Assembly (NCBI GenBank): GCA_949825045.1
Contig: OX463832.1
Coordinates: 25,910,552 to 25,974,551, forward strand
DNA from: Argyresthia goedartella
Lineage: Eukaryota; Arthropoda; Insecta; Lepidoptera; Argyresthiidae
Direction: 5' to 3'
DNA: 64,000 nt
Position 1 is the first letter of the stretch; the number at the start of each line of letters is the position of its first letter. Made by a program: the position numbers and the translations under genes. The notes beneath the pieces were generated by a model. The model searched no databases. It saw only the letters and a list, made by a program, of their open reading frames with translations, and was not told the origin of the DNA. This document shows positions 19,960 through 30,307 of this stretch, in pieces.

Positions 19960-22608
19960 CTAGGCAACCAGGTCGCGTGGCAGGCGGCGGCGGTCGGGCG
20001 GGCGCGCGTGGTACGGCGCCATGTCGCGGATATGCGGATGTAGTGAGCTATCCGCACGCGCGAACATGCCCTTCGCCAGCCTCTGGACAAACTGGTCCAC
20101 TGGTTCCCATCTGAGGTCCCTCTGGATCGTCGCATTCCTCACGTAGCGGGGGGCGTCGACGATGGTACGCAAAGAGAGGTTATCTTGGGCTCGGAGTCTC
20201 CGTTTGTTCGTCTCCGAGCACAGGGCGTACCATGCCGGGGCCGCGTAGGTGAGGCGGGATCTCACGTAGCACTTGTAGATCCCGAGCTTCGCCCTCAGAG
20301 GGAGGCTGGAGTCGAGAAGTGGACGCAGCTTGGCGCGTGCCACCTTGACCTGGTTGACGACGTTGTCGACATGTTGCTTCATGGTGAGCCGGCGATCGAT
20401 GGTCACTCCCAGGTACTTCACCTGCGGAGACCACGCGATGTCCTGTCCTTGGAGCTGGAGTGGTGGTGGAAGGGGGGACTGGCCTGTGATGAGCGCCTGC
20501 GTCTTCCCAACGTTGACGGACAACCGCCACTTGGCGAGCCAGTCGGGCAAGATGTCCAGGGTGCGCTGCAGTTTGATGGCAGCGTGCGGAGCCTGGAACG
20601 ACGACGCGTAGTAGGCTGCGTCGTCTGCGAAGAGTGCCAGCTGGGCACCCGGCCCGACGGGGATGTCGTCCGTATATTGGGAGTAACAGGCTGGAGACAG
20701 GCAGGACCCCTGAGGGACGCCGGCTGCAACGGGGTGTTCCTCGGAGACGGCGTCTTCCACCATCACTCGGAAGCGGCGATTCTTCAGGAAGGAGGCGATG
20801 ATCTGGACCAGTCTTCTTGGGGCTGGAGACGTCGACAATTTGTACAGCAACCCCTCGTGCCATACTCTGTCAAACGCCTTCTCCATGTCCAGGAGTACTG
20901 CGACAGTGTATTCCTTCTTGTTTAAACAAACCGTCATGTCATTCAGTACTCTGGTGAGCTGAAGCGTCGTAGAATGCTCGGGCCTGAAGCCGAACTGTTC
21001 CGGGCGCGGCTGGATGTGGGGCAGTAGCTTCGCCAGCAGGAGTTTCTCAAACACCTTTGAGATGGTACTCAGTAGAGTTATCGGCCGATAGCTCTCAGGC
21101 AGCTTGGAGTCCTTGCCCGGCTTGGGCAGCATGATGACCAAGCCCTCCTTCCATTGGGTTGGGAAGTGGCCCGTGCGCAAGATACCGTTAAACAGGCGCG
21201 TAACGGCCGCCACAGTACGTGGCGGCAAATGTAGCAGCGCCATGTTAGGTATGCGGTCTGCGCCCGGGGCTTTCCTGGGCTTGGTACGTCTGAATGCACG
21301 CATGATCTGGCCGGGCGTGAAGACGGTGGGGTCCTCTTCGGGAGCTATCGGCGAGGCGAAGTACTCTCGCAGGTGTCTCTCGACTGCTGCGACGTGCTCC
21401 ACATCATCCGTAGGGTTCGGCTTGAACTGCTTCTCGAGGCATTCGGCGAAGATCTCCGCACGGTCTTGGGCTCGAAATCTTGGTAGGCCGTCGCTGCCCA
21501 GGATTGGTCGGACGGTAGTTGGAGTAGTCGACAAATCCCGGCATAGGCGATGCACGGAGGGGACGTGGTCGCCCATGGACTCGACGTGGCGTTCCCAAGA
21601 TTCTTCGGCGTGGAGATCAAGTCGGCGCTTCAGCTCTGCCGTCATGGCGTTGAGCCTGGTCTTCATCGTTGGGCAGCGGGTTTGCTGCCACTGCTTCCGG
21701 AGAGCGCGCTTATCGCGGATGAGTGCGCGTAGCTCAGCAGGAAGAGGATTGGGCTTCCCCCCGCGAGCTACGGTGTGCGATGATAGGTCGAGCGCGTCTC
21801 GGATCTGGGTGGTTAGCAGCGATGCCAGGCGGTCAACGTCTTCCGGCTGGTTGACTGGACATGTGGTCGAAGACTGGTCGAGGGCGGCGGTGAAGGCGCC
21901 CCACTGGTAGCGTCGGCGTGATGCTGGCGGAGAGACCCGGGTGGGCAGGTCCGCCAGGACGAGAAGTACTGGCCTGTGGTCCGATGGGAGGTCAGGGAGA
22001 ACCTCCTGGCTCGGCGGAGTCCGGAGACCTCTGACGACCACGACGTCGATGATGTCCCATCCGGCCCGCGTGTCGAAGTGGGTGGGCTCGTCGGGACCGA
22101 TGACGTCGTAGTTGTGGCTCACGGAGTCGGCATGGATGGCGCGTCCAGCTGGGCACACCCTGGTGGAGTTCCAGGCGGTGTGCTTGGCGTTGAGGTCGCC
22201 GGCGACAAGTGTCGGGTGCGGCGACTGTAGCAGCCCCCGTAGCTCGGCGGTGCGGATTGGTGTACTGGGGGGCTTGTAGGCGGCGTAGAGTCGCAGCACC
22301 TCGCCGGCGACCTGGAGGTCGACGCCCAAAGCATATAGGGATGAATACTCCTGGGCGTCGACGAGCTGGTGGACGATCTTCCTGCCGACGATGACTGCCA
22401 AGCCTCGAAAGGTACGGCCGCTGGAGGTCTTCTCGTCCTTGCGGTAGACAAAGTAGCCGGGCAGCGACAGCTTGTCGCTTCCGGCTAGGTGTGTCTCGCT
22501 GATGAGCATCACGTCGACGCGGTAGTCCCTCAGGAACACGTGGAGCAGCCGCTTCTTCCCTGTCAGCGACTGTGCGTTCCAGTGGACGACCCTGAGCGGC
22601 TCATGCAT
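19960..22608 (-). CDS. LINE A ORF2: endonuclease-reverse transcriptase
   Basis: Open for 882 codons. It should nick target DNA and copy the element RNA into the nick (target-primed reverse transcription). An N-terminal APE-type endonuclease (residues about 1-230) shows VVHWNAQSL, ISETHL, AGDLNAKHTAWNS and SDHRPVLL. A reverse transcriptase follows with RPITLLSTISKVFE, DMEKAFDRVW, AGVPQGSCLSP and LALFADDAAYY. The C-terminal part ends PPDRRRLPRDLVA. There is no RNase H domain, and the size suits the Jockey clade. The start ATG overlaps the ORF1 stop by 8 nt (ATGCATGA), which suggests coupled translation. All main catalytic motifs are present. Confidence 0.9.
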   Translation of the reverse strand: MHEPLRVVHWNAQSLTGKKRLLHVFLRDYRVDVMLISETHLAGSDKLSLPGYFVYRKDEKTSSGRTFRGLAVIVGRKIVHQLVDAQEYSSLYALGVDLQVAGEVLRLYAAYKPPSTPIRTAELRGLLQSPHPTLVAGDLNAKHTAWNSTRVCPAGRAIHADSVSHNYDVIGPDEPTHFDTRAGWDIIDVVVVRGLRTPPSQEVLPDLPSDHRPVLLVLADLPTRVSPPASRRRYQWGAFTAALDQSSTTCPVNQPEDVDRLASLLTTQIRDALDLSSHTVARGGKPNPLPAELRALIRDKRALRKQWQQTRCPTMKTRLNAMTAELKRRLDLHAEESWERHVESMGDHVPSVHRLCRDLSTTPTTVRPILGSDGLPRFRAQDRAEIFAECLEKQFKPNPTDDVEHVAAVERHLREYFASPIAPEEDPTVFTPGQIMRAFRRTKPRKAPGADRIPNMALLHLPPRTVAAVTRLFNGILRTGHFPTQWKEGLVIMLPKPGKDSKLPESYRPITLLSTISKVFEKLLLAKLLPHIQPRPEQFGFRPEHSTTLQLTRVLNDMTVCLNKKEYTVAVLLDMEKAFDRVWHEGLLYKLSTSPAPRRLVQIIASFLKNRRFRVMVEDAVSEEHPVAAGVPQGSCLSPACYSQYTDDIPVGPGAQLALFADDAAYYASSFQAPHAAIKLQRTLDILPDWLAKWRLSVNVGKTQALITGQSPLPPPLQLQGQDIAWSPQVKYLGVTIDRRLTMKQHVDNVVNQVKVARAKLRPLLDSSLPLRAKLGIYKCYVRSRLTYAAPAWYALCSETNKRRLRAQDNLSLRTIVDAPRYVRNATIQRDLRWEPVDQFVQRLAKGMFARADSSLHPHIRDMAPYHARPPDRRRLPRDLVA

Positions 22609-24674
22609 TGCGGAGCAGAGCGGTGAGTCTGCCCAGGGCAGTGGGGTCGCTGAGGAGGGCGAGCAGGGCTGTGAGGTGCCCCAAGTCCTGCTGCCCTATC
22701 GCCGCAGCCGGAGTGGCGGCGCCAGCGGCGTCTTCTGCCTGGGGGCTCCGTCGTTCGCCTGCGCCATAAGCGAGGCGGGCGCCGTTGGTTCCTGCAGATC
22801 GGGACGAGGCAGAGGGGGAGGCTGCACCTTCTTGGGCCCGGGCGCGTTGGTGAGCGCCACAGTGCCGGCCTTCTTGTTCCGCGCCTCCTGGCGGAACACG
22901 GGGCACGTCGCATTATTTGCCGTGTGCGGGCCACCGCAGTTGGCGCACGTCGGCGGCTGGTCTTTCGGGCGGGGGCATTCCCGCGCCGAGTGGGGACCGC
23001 CGCAACGTACGCACGCTAGGGGGCGGTGGCACATATGCGACGAGTGCCGGAATTGCTGGCACCTGTGGCACTGGGCCGGGCCCTGCTTCGAGCGCCAGGC
23101 CTCGATCTTCACCCCCGGCATGTACAAGAGCTCCGTGATCTCGTACACAGCGCCGGGGGCACGGTCTGGATTCTTCTTCAGGCTGGCGAAGAAGATGCAG
23201 CCGGGTCTTCCTTTGCGCGCCCGGATCTGCTTACAGTACTCGGCCTCCACACCGAGTTCTGCAAGTGCCGCGACGATCTCTTCCGGCGTAGTGTTGGAAG
23301 GCAGCCCGCGGATCGCCACCTTCTGGGTCTTGTCGGCCGGCAGCGAGTAAGAGAACCACCGAACTCCGTGGTCCTTCTCCAGCCTGCACAGATAGCGCTG
23401 TACAAGCCGGTACTCGTCGTCGGCCGTGGGGGTGAAGCGCACACCCTTTTGGTAGGCGCGCGCGCTGGGAGCCCGGCCGAGCTCGCTGGCTATCGCCCTG
23501 AAGTGGTCGGCCCAGTTGGGTAGGACCTCCACAATAAGGGGCGGATAGCGCGGCTGGCGGGGCTGCTGTGGCGCAGCGCCTCCCGACGGGGCGGCGGTGG
23601 TGGTGGCGATCGCGGCTGCGGCTTGGGCGGCGGCAGTGGCAGGCGGCGTTGGGCGGGCGGGCCCTATCGCGGGTGCGGCGGCGTGCGGGTTCGCAGGCAC
23701 AGCGGCGGGGCACGTAGGGCGGGCGGGCACAGTCGCGGCGGTGGGCGGGTTCGCGGGCGCGGCGGCGGGGCGCGTAGGGCGGGCGGGCACTATCGCGGGC
23801 GCAGCGGCGGAGCGCGTGGGGCGGGCGGGCACTCGCGACGTGGTCGCCGACGGGGCGGGCGGACGCGCGGTTGGCGGCACCGGGTGCCTCACTGGTCGGG
23901 GGGGGGGCGCGGTGCCCCAGACACGGGAATTGCGGTCGCGGCCGCCGCGGCAAACGACACTGCGGGAGAGCACTTATTAGGTGAAACACTCGTACCTGTC
24001 ATTTGTGTTGTAGCACTCTCACTGTCTCTTTCACACGCGGCGGTCGGTCCAGGGGCGGGGGCGGGTGCCTGAAGCGCGCCCGTCCAGGGCGACGACGGCA
24101 TGTCGAGGCCCGTCTTCCTCGGCGGCGGCTGGTTCGTCGGTGGCGGGGTCGGCGAGTCCGCAAGCTGGACTCGCTTTCCGTCTCCTCGGAGACGCAGCTC
24201 GTAGCTCGGGCTTTCGCTACGCGGGCGCCTCGTCCCGCGGGTTGGTGGCAGCACCAAAGGCCGCGTTTTTGCCTGCTCCACTAATTCCGCGTCGAGGAGC
24301 TCGGCGCCGATACAAGCCGTGGGCTTGCCCGACAGGGCAGCGCGGCTTGCGGCGACGTATGCCTCCATGGCACGAAGTAGGCCCGCCGAAAACAGGTTGG
24401 CTTGAGCGGCCCGAATTAAATATAATTCGTCCAGCTCAAGCTCTGCCCTCGGGGACACAGGACGCCGCACCACGGGCGACCCGTACTCAGTCGACGTGGA
24501 GATAGGGAGCAGGCCTTCCAGTGATGCCGATCGCTGCGCGCGGCGCCGACGCGGGGTTTCACCCAGCGGCGGGCTGCTCACATTACCGGCATCATCACTG
24601 TCACTCACAGCAACACTAACACTCACAATGTCACTGGCACTATAGCCCTTAAAAGGGCTTTTGGGCTCGTCCAT
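22601..24674 (-). pseudogene. LINE A ORF1 (gag-like), two frameshifts
   Basis: Nucleic-acid binding gag-like protein. The N-terminal part starts MDEPKSPFKGYS and is Ser/Asp-rich. The central part carries a folded region, then three CCHC zinc knuckles (CHRCQQFRHSSHMCHR; CVRCGGPHSARECPR; CANCGGPHTANNATC). The C-terminus ends LGRLTALLRNA at the ORF2 start. The frame shifts at a 10-base C run (plus-strand G, 23898-23907) and again near a 5-base run at 22741-22745. Each break lies at a homopolymer, so assembly error is as likely as real decay. The internal frames 23973-22696 and 24674-23889 are the surviving parts. Confidence 0.8.
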
Positions 24675-24925
24675 AGCGGCGGGCTATGGACGAGCTGGCG
24701 TCACGGAAAGGGTTACACACCAGGCACGACCTTAGGCAGAGCCGGCGTCCGTCCCGATGTGGTAATCCCCTCCGTGAACACTCGCGGCGCGGGTATAGCG
24801 ATCGCGGCGCGCACGGGCGCGTGTTACACACGTCCGCTTCGCACGAAGCGGCGGGTGAACAGCAGCGGGACGGCGAAGCGGAGATCCGTATGCGCGACGG
24901 TCGAAACTATCCATAATAATAATAA

Positions 24926-25012
24926 TTTTATAAATAATGGTACAGAACCCTTCGTGCGCGAGTTAGACTCACACTTGGCCTTTTTTTTTAAACACCCATC
25001 AGCGTAAGTGAC
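24926..25012 (-). repeat. Family R repeat, right part
   Basis: Continuation of the 19456-19785 copy after the LINE A insertion. On the minus strand it gives GCCAAGTGTGAGTCTAACTC and GAAGGGTTCTGTACC. Confidence 0.7.
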
Positions 25013-25017
25013 GGCTT

Positions 25018-25960
25018 GAATTCCAAATTCCAAATTCCAAATGTCTTTATTACTGTAGATATTTACATATACTTAGCAATCGTCATTTTTTGCCACTTCT
25101 CTACATTGGACCACTGTGGGAGAAGTAGGGCGTAGAAACTCCCACAGATTGATTTTTAGATCTCTTTTTAAAAATTGCTTATGCTTAACTAATACAAAAT
25201 ATAATATTTAGTCATTATCATAATTAATAAGCAGGAATAAATAATTACAAAATTATTAACAGCAAGGTCTGTGTTGAGCCAGATTAACCCCATACAGACC
25301 CATCATTTAAGTAATCTTGAACATTGTAATATCCCTTTTTCGACAAAGTCGCTTTAACATGGATTTTAAATTGCTCAAATGGCAATTTCAAGATCTCCAG
25401 AGGTATCTTGTTGTAGTAGAGAATGCATTGACCCTTGAAAGAATTGCTAAACTTCGCGAGTCTAAACCGGGGCGCAAGTAGTCTGTGATTATTTCTTAGG
25501 TTAACATTACAGCTATCGCTGAGTTTGGGAAATTTTGTAAGGTTCTTGCGTACATACATTATATTTTCGAAAATAAATTGACTAGCTACAGTTAGTATGT
25601 CAATTTCTTTAAAAAGCTGTCTTAAGGAGTCTGTGCGTTTTAAATTATAAATTGCTCGAATAGCTCTTTTCTGTAAAATAAAAATAGTTTGAATATCCGC
25701 TGCTTTCCCCCCCACAACAAGATACCATAGGACATGACACTATGAAAGTAACTAAAATATACTAGCCTAGATGTAGCCACATCCGTGTTTTGTCTGATGT
25801 TCCTAACAGCGTAAGCCGCAGAACTTAATTTACCAGCCAATTTTTCTATGTAGGGTCCCCACTGCAATTTGTTATCAATGGTTATTCCAAGAAACTTCGT
25901 GTCATTTACTAATTCTAACATATTGCTGTCCAACACTAAACTGGTCCCAACTTGCCTGAC
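25018..25960 (-). pseudogene. 5'-truncated CR1/Jockey-group LINE, RT C-terminus
   Basis: Two overlapping minus-strand frames give KFLGITIDNKLQWGPYIEKL, SYGILLWGG, FILQKRAIRAIYNL and YYNKIPLEILKLP, ending in NDGSVWG. This is the thumb and C-terminal part of a LINE reverse transcriptase. A frameshift lies near 25640-25715. The 3' end carries three tandem copies of an ATTCCAA unit instead of poly(A), a trait known in CR1-type elements. Sequences at 43160 and 51165 are relatives of its C-terminus. Confidence 0.8.
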
Positions 25961-26047
25961 ATGAATTGCTGCTGAATGCCATTGTAAGGGACGGAGCTAT
26001 GCGTCGTTCTCCCTTCTCTTACCAAGCGAAAGAAGAAGACGGTGATA

Positions 26048-26155
26048 TGCTTCAATGCAGCTCTCCCTTACATAGAAGGATCACAATTTGCATTCAACAC
26101 GTGCTTCAATGAAGCTCTCCCTTACATAGAAGGATCACAATTTGCATTCAACACC
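26048..26155 (+). repeat. Two-copy 55-bp tandem duplication
   Basis: GCTTCAATGCAGCTCTCCCT and onward (ACATAGAAGGATCAC, CATTCAACAC) is repeated with one substitution at about 26103. Confidence 0.8.
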
Positions 26156-26159
26156 GAGA

Positions 26160-26657
26160 GGAGTGCTTCGACCGTGCTTGGTGATCTTCTCACACCCCTT
26201 CCAGGGTGCGGGGTTGCGGTCCCGGGGCAATGGCCCCCTTCCGCGGAGTCTTCCGCTGGCCGTGACTACGGCCAGGTCATTGGGTGGCTGAGGTGTTCTT
26301 CTTCGGGTTGTGTGGCCTCAATCCAGGGGTGCTGCCGGCTCGGCAACCAGGTCTCGGGGTAGGCGGCGACGGTCAGGCGGGCGCGCGTGGTATGGCGCCA
26401 GGTCTCGCACGAGCGGGTGTTGAGAGCCGTCCGCTCGTGCGAACATGTTCGTTGCCAGCCTCTGGACGAACTTGTCCAGTGTCTCCAATCCTAGGTCCCT
26501 TGCGATCGTTGCGTTTCTCACGTAGCGAGGCGCGCCGACGATGGTACGCAAGTAGAGGTTTTCTTGGGCCCGGAGTCTCTTCTTGTTGGACTCCGAGCAG
26601 AGGGCGTACCATGCCGGCGAGGCATACGTGAGGCGGGACCTGATGTACGTTTTGCTT
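26160..26657 (-). pseudogene. LINE A family copy, 3' part (minus)
   Basis: The minus strand encodes the RT C-terminus (RSRLTYASPAWYALCSESNK, ending PPDRRRLPRDLVAE) plus the 3' UTR. It is truncated 5' at about 26657, where it meets a plus-strand copy of the 5' end of the same family. Confidence 0.8.
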
Positions 26658-27332
26658 CGACCGTCGCGCACACGGACCTATCTATAGTGATCGCCGTTCC
26701 ACCGCAGTTCGCACGCCGCTTCGTAGAAAGCGGACGTGCGCAACACGCGCCCGTGCGCGTCGCGACTTCGCCGTCGCGAGTGAGCTGCACGGAGGGGATT
26801 ATCTGCTAGGAACGGACGCCGGCTTCGCCCTTCGCCGGCTACCCTTTCGGGCAGCCAACTCGTCCATAGCCCACGCTATGGACGAGCCTAAAAGCCCTTC
26901 TAAGGGCTACAGTGTCAGTGACAGTGAAAGTGTCAGTGAAAGTGACCGCCAAGCCGATGTGACAGGCAGCCCGCCGCTGGGGATCACCCCGCGCCGTCGT
27001 CGCCTCACCACATCGGCATCCCTGGACCGCCTGCTCCCCGTCTCAACGTCGACGGAATATGGGTCCCCATTGGTGCGCCGTCCGGTTTCGCCGAGAGCGG
27101 AGCTTGAGTTGGACGGATTATATTTAATCCGGGCCGCTCAAGCCAAACTATTCTCGCCGGGACTGTTACGCGCCATGGAGGCCTACATCGCCGATAGCCG
27201 CGCGGCCCTGGAGGGTACGCCTGCGGCTAGCATCGGCGAAGAAACCCTCGACGCGAGACTGCGTGAGCAGGCGCGTGAGCAGCCGCTTATCCTGCCGCCC
27301 CCGCCCCGTGGGATGAGGCGGGCGCGCAGTGA
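26658..27332 (+). pseudogene. LINE A family copy, inverted 5' part with ORF1 start
   Basis: From GCTTCGACCGTCGCGCAC, which matches the LINE A 5' end, through the 5' UTR to ORF1 (ATG 26878, MDEPKSPSKGYSVSD). The frame stays open for about 150 codons and is cut by a family M MITE at 27333. Together with 26160-26657 it has the structure of a twin-primed insertion. Confidence 0.75.
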
Positions 27333-27762
27333 AACTCTCGAGTGATATTATTATGAAACTCGCCTTGGGCTCGTTTCATAAACCCGCTCTCGAGAGTTTT
27401 AATGCCTAATTATGTACAGTTACATACACTAGTTTATCTACACACATATCATAAGCTCTCTTTAATGTGTTCAGGAACCGCATGTTCGACCGGCATGGTG
27501 GCATTGATAATTCATTTGCACTTGTTTAGCTTATTCAGTAGTACCAACTTCACAAACAAAGTATGGGCGGCACGCAGGCGGGCGTCGGCGTTCGAAATTT
27601 GAATGTCATAATGTGTAGAAAAATTACACATTATGGTCATAATGTGTAATTTTTCAGATAAGAAATGAGTTTTTACCAAGTAGTTTAACATTATGCTGAT
27701 CGTAACGTGCGGTTTTTGTACGCAGTAAAGAGGGATTATGATACGTGTGTAGATAAACTACT
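27333..27762 (-). mobile_element. Family M MITE inserted in LINE A copy
   Basis: Contains the ACTCTCGAG hairpin, the inner TATCTACACACATATCATAA unit and its opposite end TGATACGTGTGTAGATAA. A further fragment follows to about 27805. Confidence 0.75.
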
Positions 27763-27809
27763 ATTATCTACGTCCAAAAACCGCACGCTACGACCAGAAC
27801 TGAAATGTC

Positions 27810-28190
27810 TCCATTCAGCTCGGGCAAAAATTGTCTCGTATGGCCGCCTGTCCGGATTTCCTGTTTGTTCTCCTCTAAAGGTCGCATTTCTCCATAATTA
27901 TATAGTTTTTTTTTTTTCAAAATGTTGGTGCGGCTATTTTCATACTCCGTGTACCTAACCAGGTGCATTCATAAGTTTGAGTATGGTATTGAAAGTAAAT
28001 GCAGGTTATTTCTTTTTATTGGTTTTTATAATAGCTCCTCATGTCCATACGATAAACTTCAAGGAGCCGGGGGTGTGACTGTAGAAAATAATGTTATTTT
28101 TTATTAAACTTGCGGTCTATTCGAGATGATATACATAAAAATGGATGCAAAAATAAAATCAATTAATGTTTTCTATTGTTTGTTTCGTAT
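27810..28190. other. Intron 7 remainder, low-complexity and short repeat traces
   Basis: AT-rich. Contains GTGCGGCTATTTTCATACTCC, also seen near 51740, and nothing coding. Confidence 0.35.
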
Positions 28191-28194
28191 ACAG

Positions 28195-28306
28195 AGGCGG
28201 AGCGCCTCGCGTGTGCGGAGCCTGAGCCGTCGTTCAACCCGGTGGAGGAGTGGCTGCTGGGAGTGTACCACTCTTGGTGCGAGATCTCCGCGCTCATGAG
28301 CACTCA
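28195..28306 (+). CDS. Host gene exon 8
   Basis: 112 bp, phase 1 to 2, acceptor TTCGTATACAG and donor GTGAGT. It encodes EAERLACAEPEPSFNP and VEEWLLGVYHSWCEISALMS, an aromatic-rich and probably folded helical segment. Confidence 0.85.
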
Positions 28307-28309
28307 GTG

Positions 28310-29065
28310 AGTATTGCGGCACGAGCGCAGCGAGGGATTCTGCACCGAGTTGGGCACGGAAGGCGGACCAAAGAAAGCTGCTGTACAACAGTGAACGTAA
28401 ATATAAATATAAGCGTTGATGGAGTAAGGAATAGGTCTATGCCCTGTAGTGGGTGTTTGTGGTCTGATTGATTGATTGATTGCTTGACGATGACAACGCA
28501 AGATTAAATAATATATTTAATAAGTAATTAATAAGTATATTTAATAAAAACGGTAATTACAAAAACAACTACGTGGCTTAATTATAATAGAGATAATAAG
28601 AATAGCCTAAACTAGGAGTAAACCTGTATTTTAGGCGCTAAATGAGGTAAAGTTGTGATAAAAAGGTCTTGATTACGTAATAGAAAAATAATGTTAGTAG
28701 GTAGCAACATTAAAATAAACTTAACTACTCAAAAACCGAGGGTAGTTGGGACGTATCGCGATTTGGAACCCTATGCCATGGTAATAAAACTTAAAATCTA
28801 TAACGGAAAAGTGGCGTTAGCTAACACCGGTAGTAACTGAGGGGTTAAGATTGTATGCGCCGGTTTCTGAATTGAGTAATTCTCTAAGTTAATACTTAAT
28901 ATCGTTCTGTTAAGATATCGCATCATTTGGCCTCTGAGGCCGTGGTCTCCTATTATACGCTGTACGCGACGCCAGACTCCAGTGTGGACGCGTCAATATG
29001 CCGGGAACGACGCTGAGACGTGACGCAGACGTGGAATGTAGAAAGACATTTCTATCTACATTATG
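28310..29065. other. Intron 8 proximal part, nothing recognised
   Basis: Contains a short (GATT)n run near 28465 and AT-rich sequence. No element boundary or frame can be supported. Confidence 0.35.
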
Positions 29066-29322
29066 ACGACCCGTATAGCCGATCCGGCAGTGACCCTGCC
29101 TACGAAGCCAAGGGTCCCGGGTTCGAGTCCCGGTGGGGGCACATATTTGTTTGCTGAGAACGGATGTTTGTACCCTAGTCACGGTTGTTTATCTATTTAA
29201 GTATAATATTTATCTATATAAGTATGTGTATCGTTGTCTATTACCCAAGATACAGGGAATCCTAGTTTGGGGCTAGATCAATGTGTGTGAATAGTGTCCG
29301 AGGTATTATTATTATTATTACA
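29066..29322 (+). mobile_element. tRNA-derived SINE, family A
   Basis: Head CCGTATAGCCGATCCGGCAGTG, B box GGTCCCGGGTTCGAG, body and (ATT)n tail as elsewhere. Confidence 0.85.
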
Positions 29323-29365
29323 TCCCACGTCGCAGTAGCCGTCCTAGGGGACCATACCTCCGCTT

Positions 29366-29540
29366 GACAACCACTGTGGCTCAGTCTACCATGGGAGAGG
29401 TCCTGGGTTTGAACCCGGGTGGGGGTAAAGAAAAAAAACAGGTCTTGAATGGTTACATCTGTGGGATCTCTTTTTCTGGTTCCCACGACACGATATCCTA
29501 GTGTGGGGCCAGAAGCAATGTATGTGCCTGTATATAAACG
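29366..29540 (+). mobile_element. tRNA-derived SINE, family B
   Basis: Head CCACTGTGGCTCAGTCT, B box GGTCCTGGGTTTGAACCC, body with CACGACACGATATCCTAGTG. It ends about 30 bp before the acceptor of the possible exon at 29573. Confidence 0.7.
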
Positions 29541-29572
29541 TTTGTTATGTTATACCCTTACATATGGTTCAG

Positions 29573-29614
29573 GCAGCGTCTGTTTGAGAACGACACCAAC
29601 ACTCAGGGATATAA
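29573..29614 (+). CDS. Possible 14-codon cassette exon between exons 8 and 9
   Basis: The acceptor ACATATGGTTCAG is followed by a frame reading QRLFENDTNTQGY and K when joined to exon 8. The only usable donor is a GC site (TAA|GCAAGC, 29615). At 42 bp it keeps phase 2, so it can be included or skipped without breaking the frame. The codons look protein-like, but the donor is weak, so this is uncertain. Confidence 0.45.
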
Positions 29615-29675
29615 GCAAGCTATATTTTAATACCATCACCTGAAAATGAATGATTTGCATTGGATATTATTTTTA

Positions 29676-29920
29676 TAATAATAATACCTTGTACACTATT
29701 TACACACATTGATCTAGCCCCAAACTAGGATTCCCTGTATCTTGGATACTAGACAACGATACACATACTTATATACATAAATATTATACTTAGATAGACA
29801 AACAACCATGACTAGGGTACAAACATCCGTTCTCATCAAACAAATATTTGCCCCCACCGGGACTCGAACCCGGGACCCTTGGCTTCGTAGGCAGGGACAC
29901 TGCCGACTCGGCCATTTAAT
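29676..29920 (-). mobile_element. tRNA-derived SINE, family A
   Basis: Minus-strand copy: the right end has the GAGTCGGCAGTG head and the CCCGGGTTCGAGTCCCGG B box, and the left end has the ATT tail. Confidence 0.85.
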
Positions 29921-30307
29921 GTGAAAAAACAACGAAATAAAAGTCAAAAACAAGGGCTCTTTCTCGCCACTGTATTTTTATTTTTTTATTTTCTGCATCT
30001 CATTTTTAGCCATGATACTGGCGATACTGCCGAGTCATACCTTGATTTTTTAATGTTTTTGTTAATTATACTTTGCATATATTGCAAATAAATTAAAGTA
30101 AATGTATTTGTTAGGTATTGAAGCGGCTGCGCCCGCGTACCCTGCCGCTCTTTCTCGGAATAAAGGCTCAGTGCGTAATCAGCTCGTGTGTGTTTCACTT
30201 GTCTGTCCCCGCCTGACTCAGTGCCTCTAAGATCGGACAGTATTAAAATAACAACTTTATTTAATGCAGTCACTTCGTCTATCAGGCTGAATGGCTCAAT
30301 TGTCTTA

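Larger units (their letters stand above)
19786..24925 (-). mobile_element. Full-length Jockey-type LINE A
   Basis: A 5.1-kb non-LTR retrotransposon on the minus strand. The order is a 5' UTR starting TTATTATTATTATGGATAG, ORF1 (gag-like), ORF2 (endonuclease-RT), and a short 3' UTR. It is flanked by an approximately 10-bp target duplication (TTTTAATAAAT / TTTTATAAAT) inside a family R repeat. No poly(A) tail is visible. Related copies are at 26160-27332 and 52130-53000. Confidence 0.8.

Noticed and set aside
20185..20925. 246-codon plus-strand frame inside LINE A
   Set aside because: Shadow of the GC-rich ORF2 on the other strand. The minus frame has all RT motifs.
21104..21910. 268-codon plus-strand frame inside LINE A
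   Set aside because: Antisense to ORF2, with no recognisable motif.
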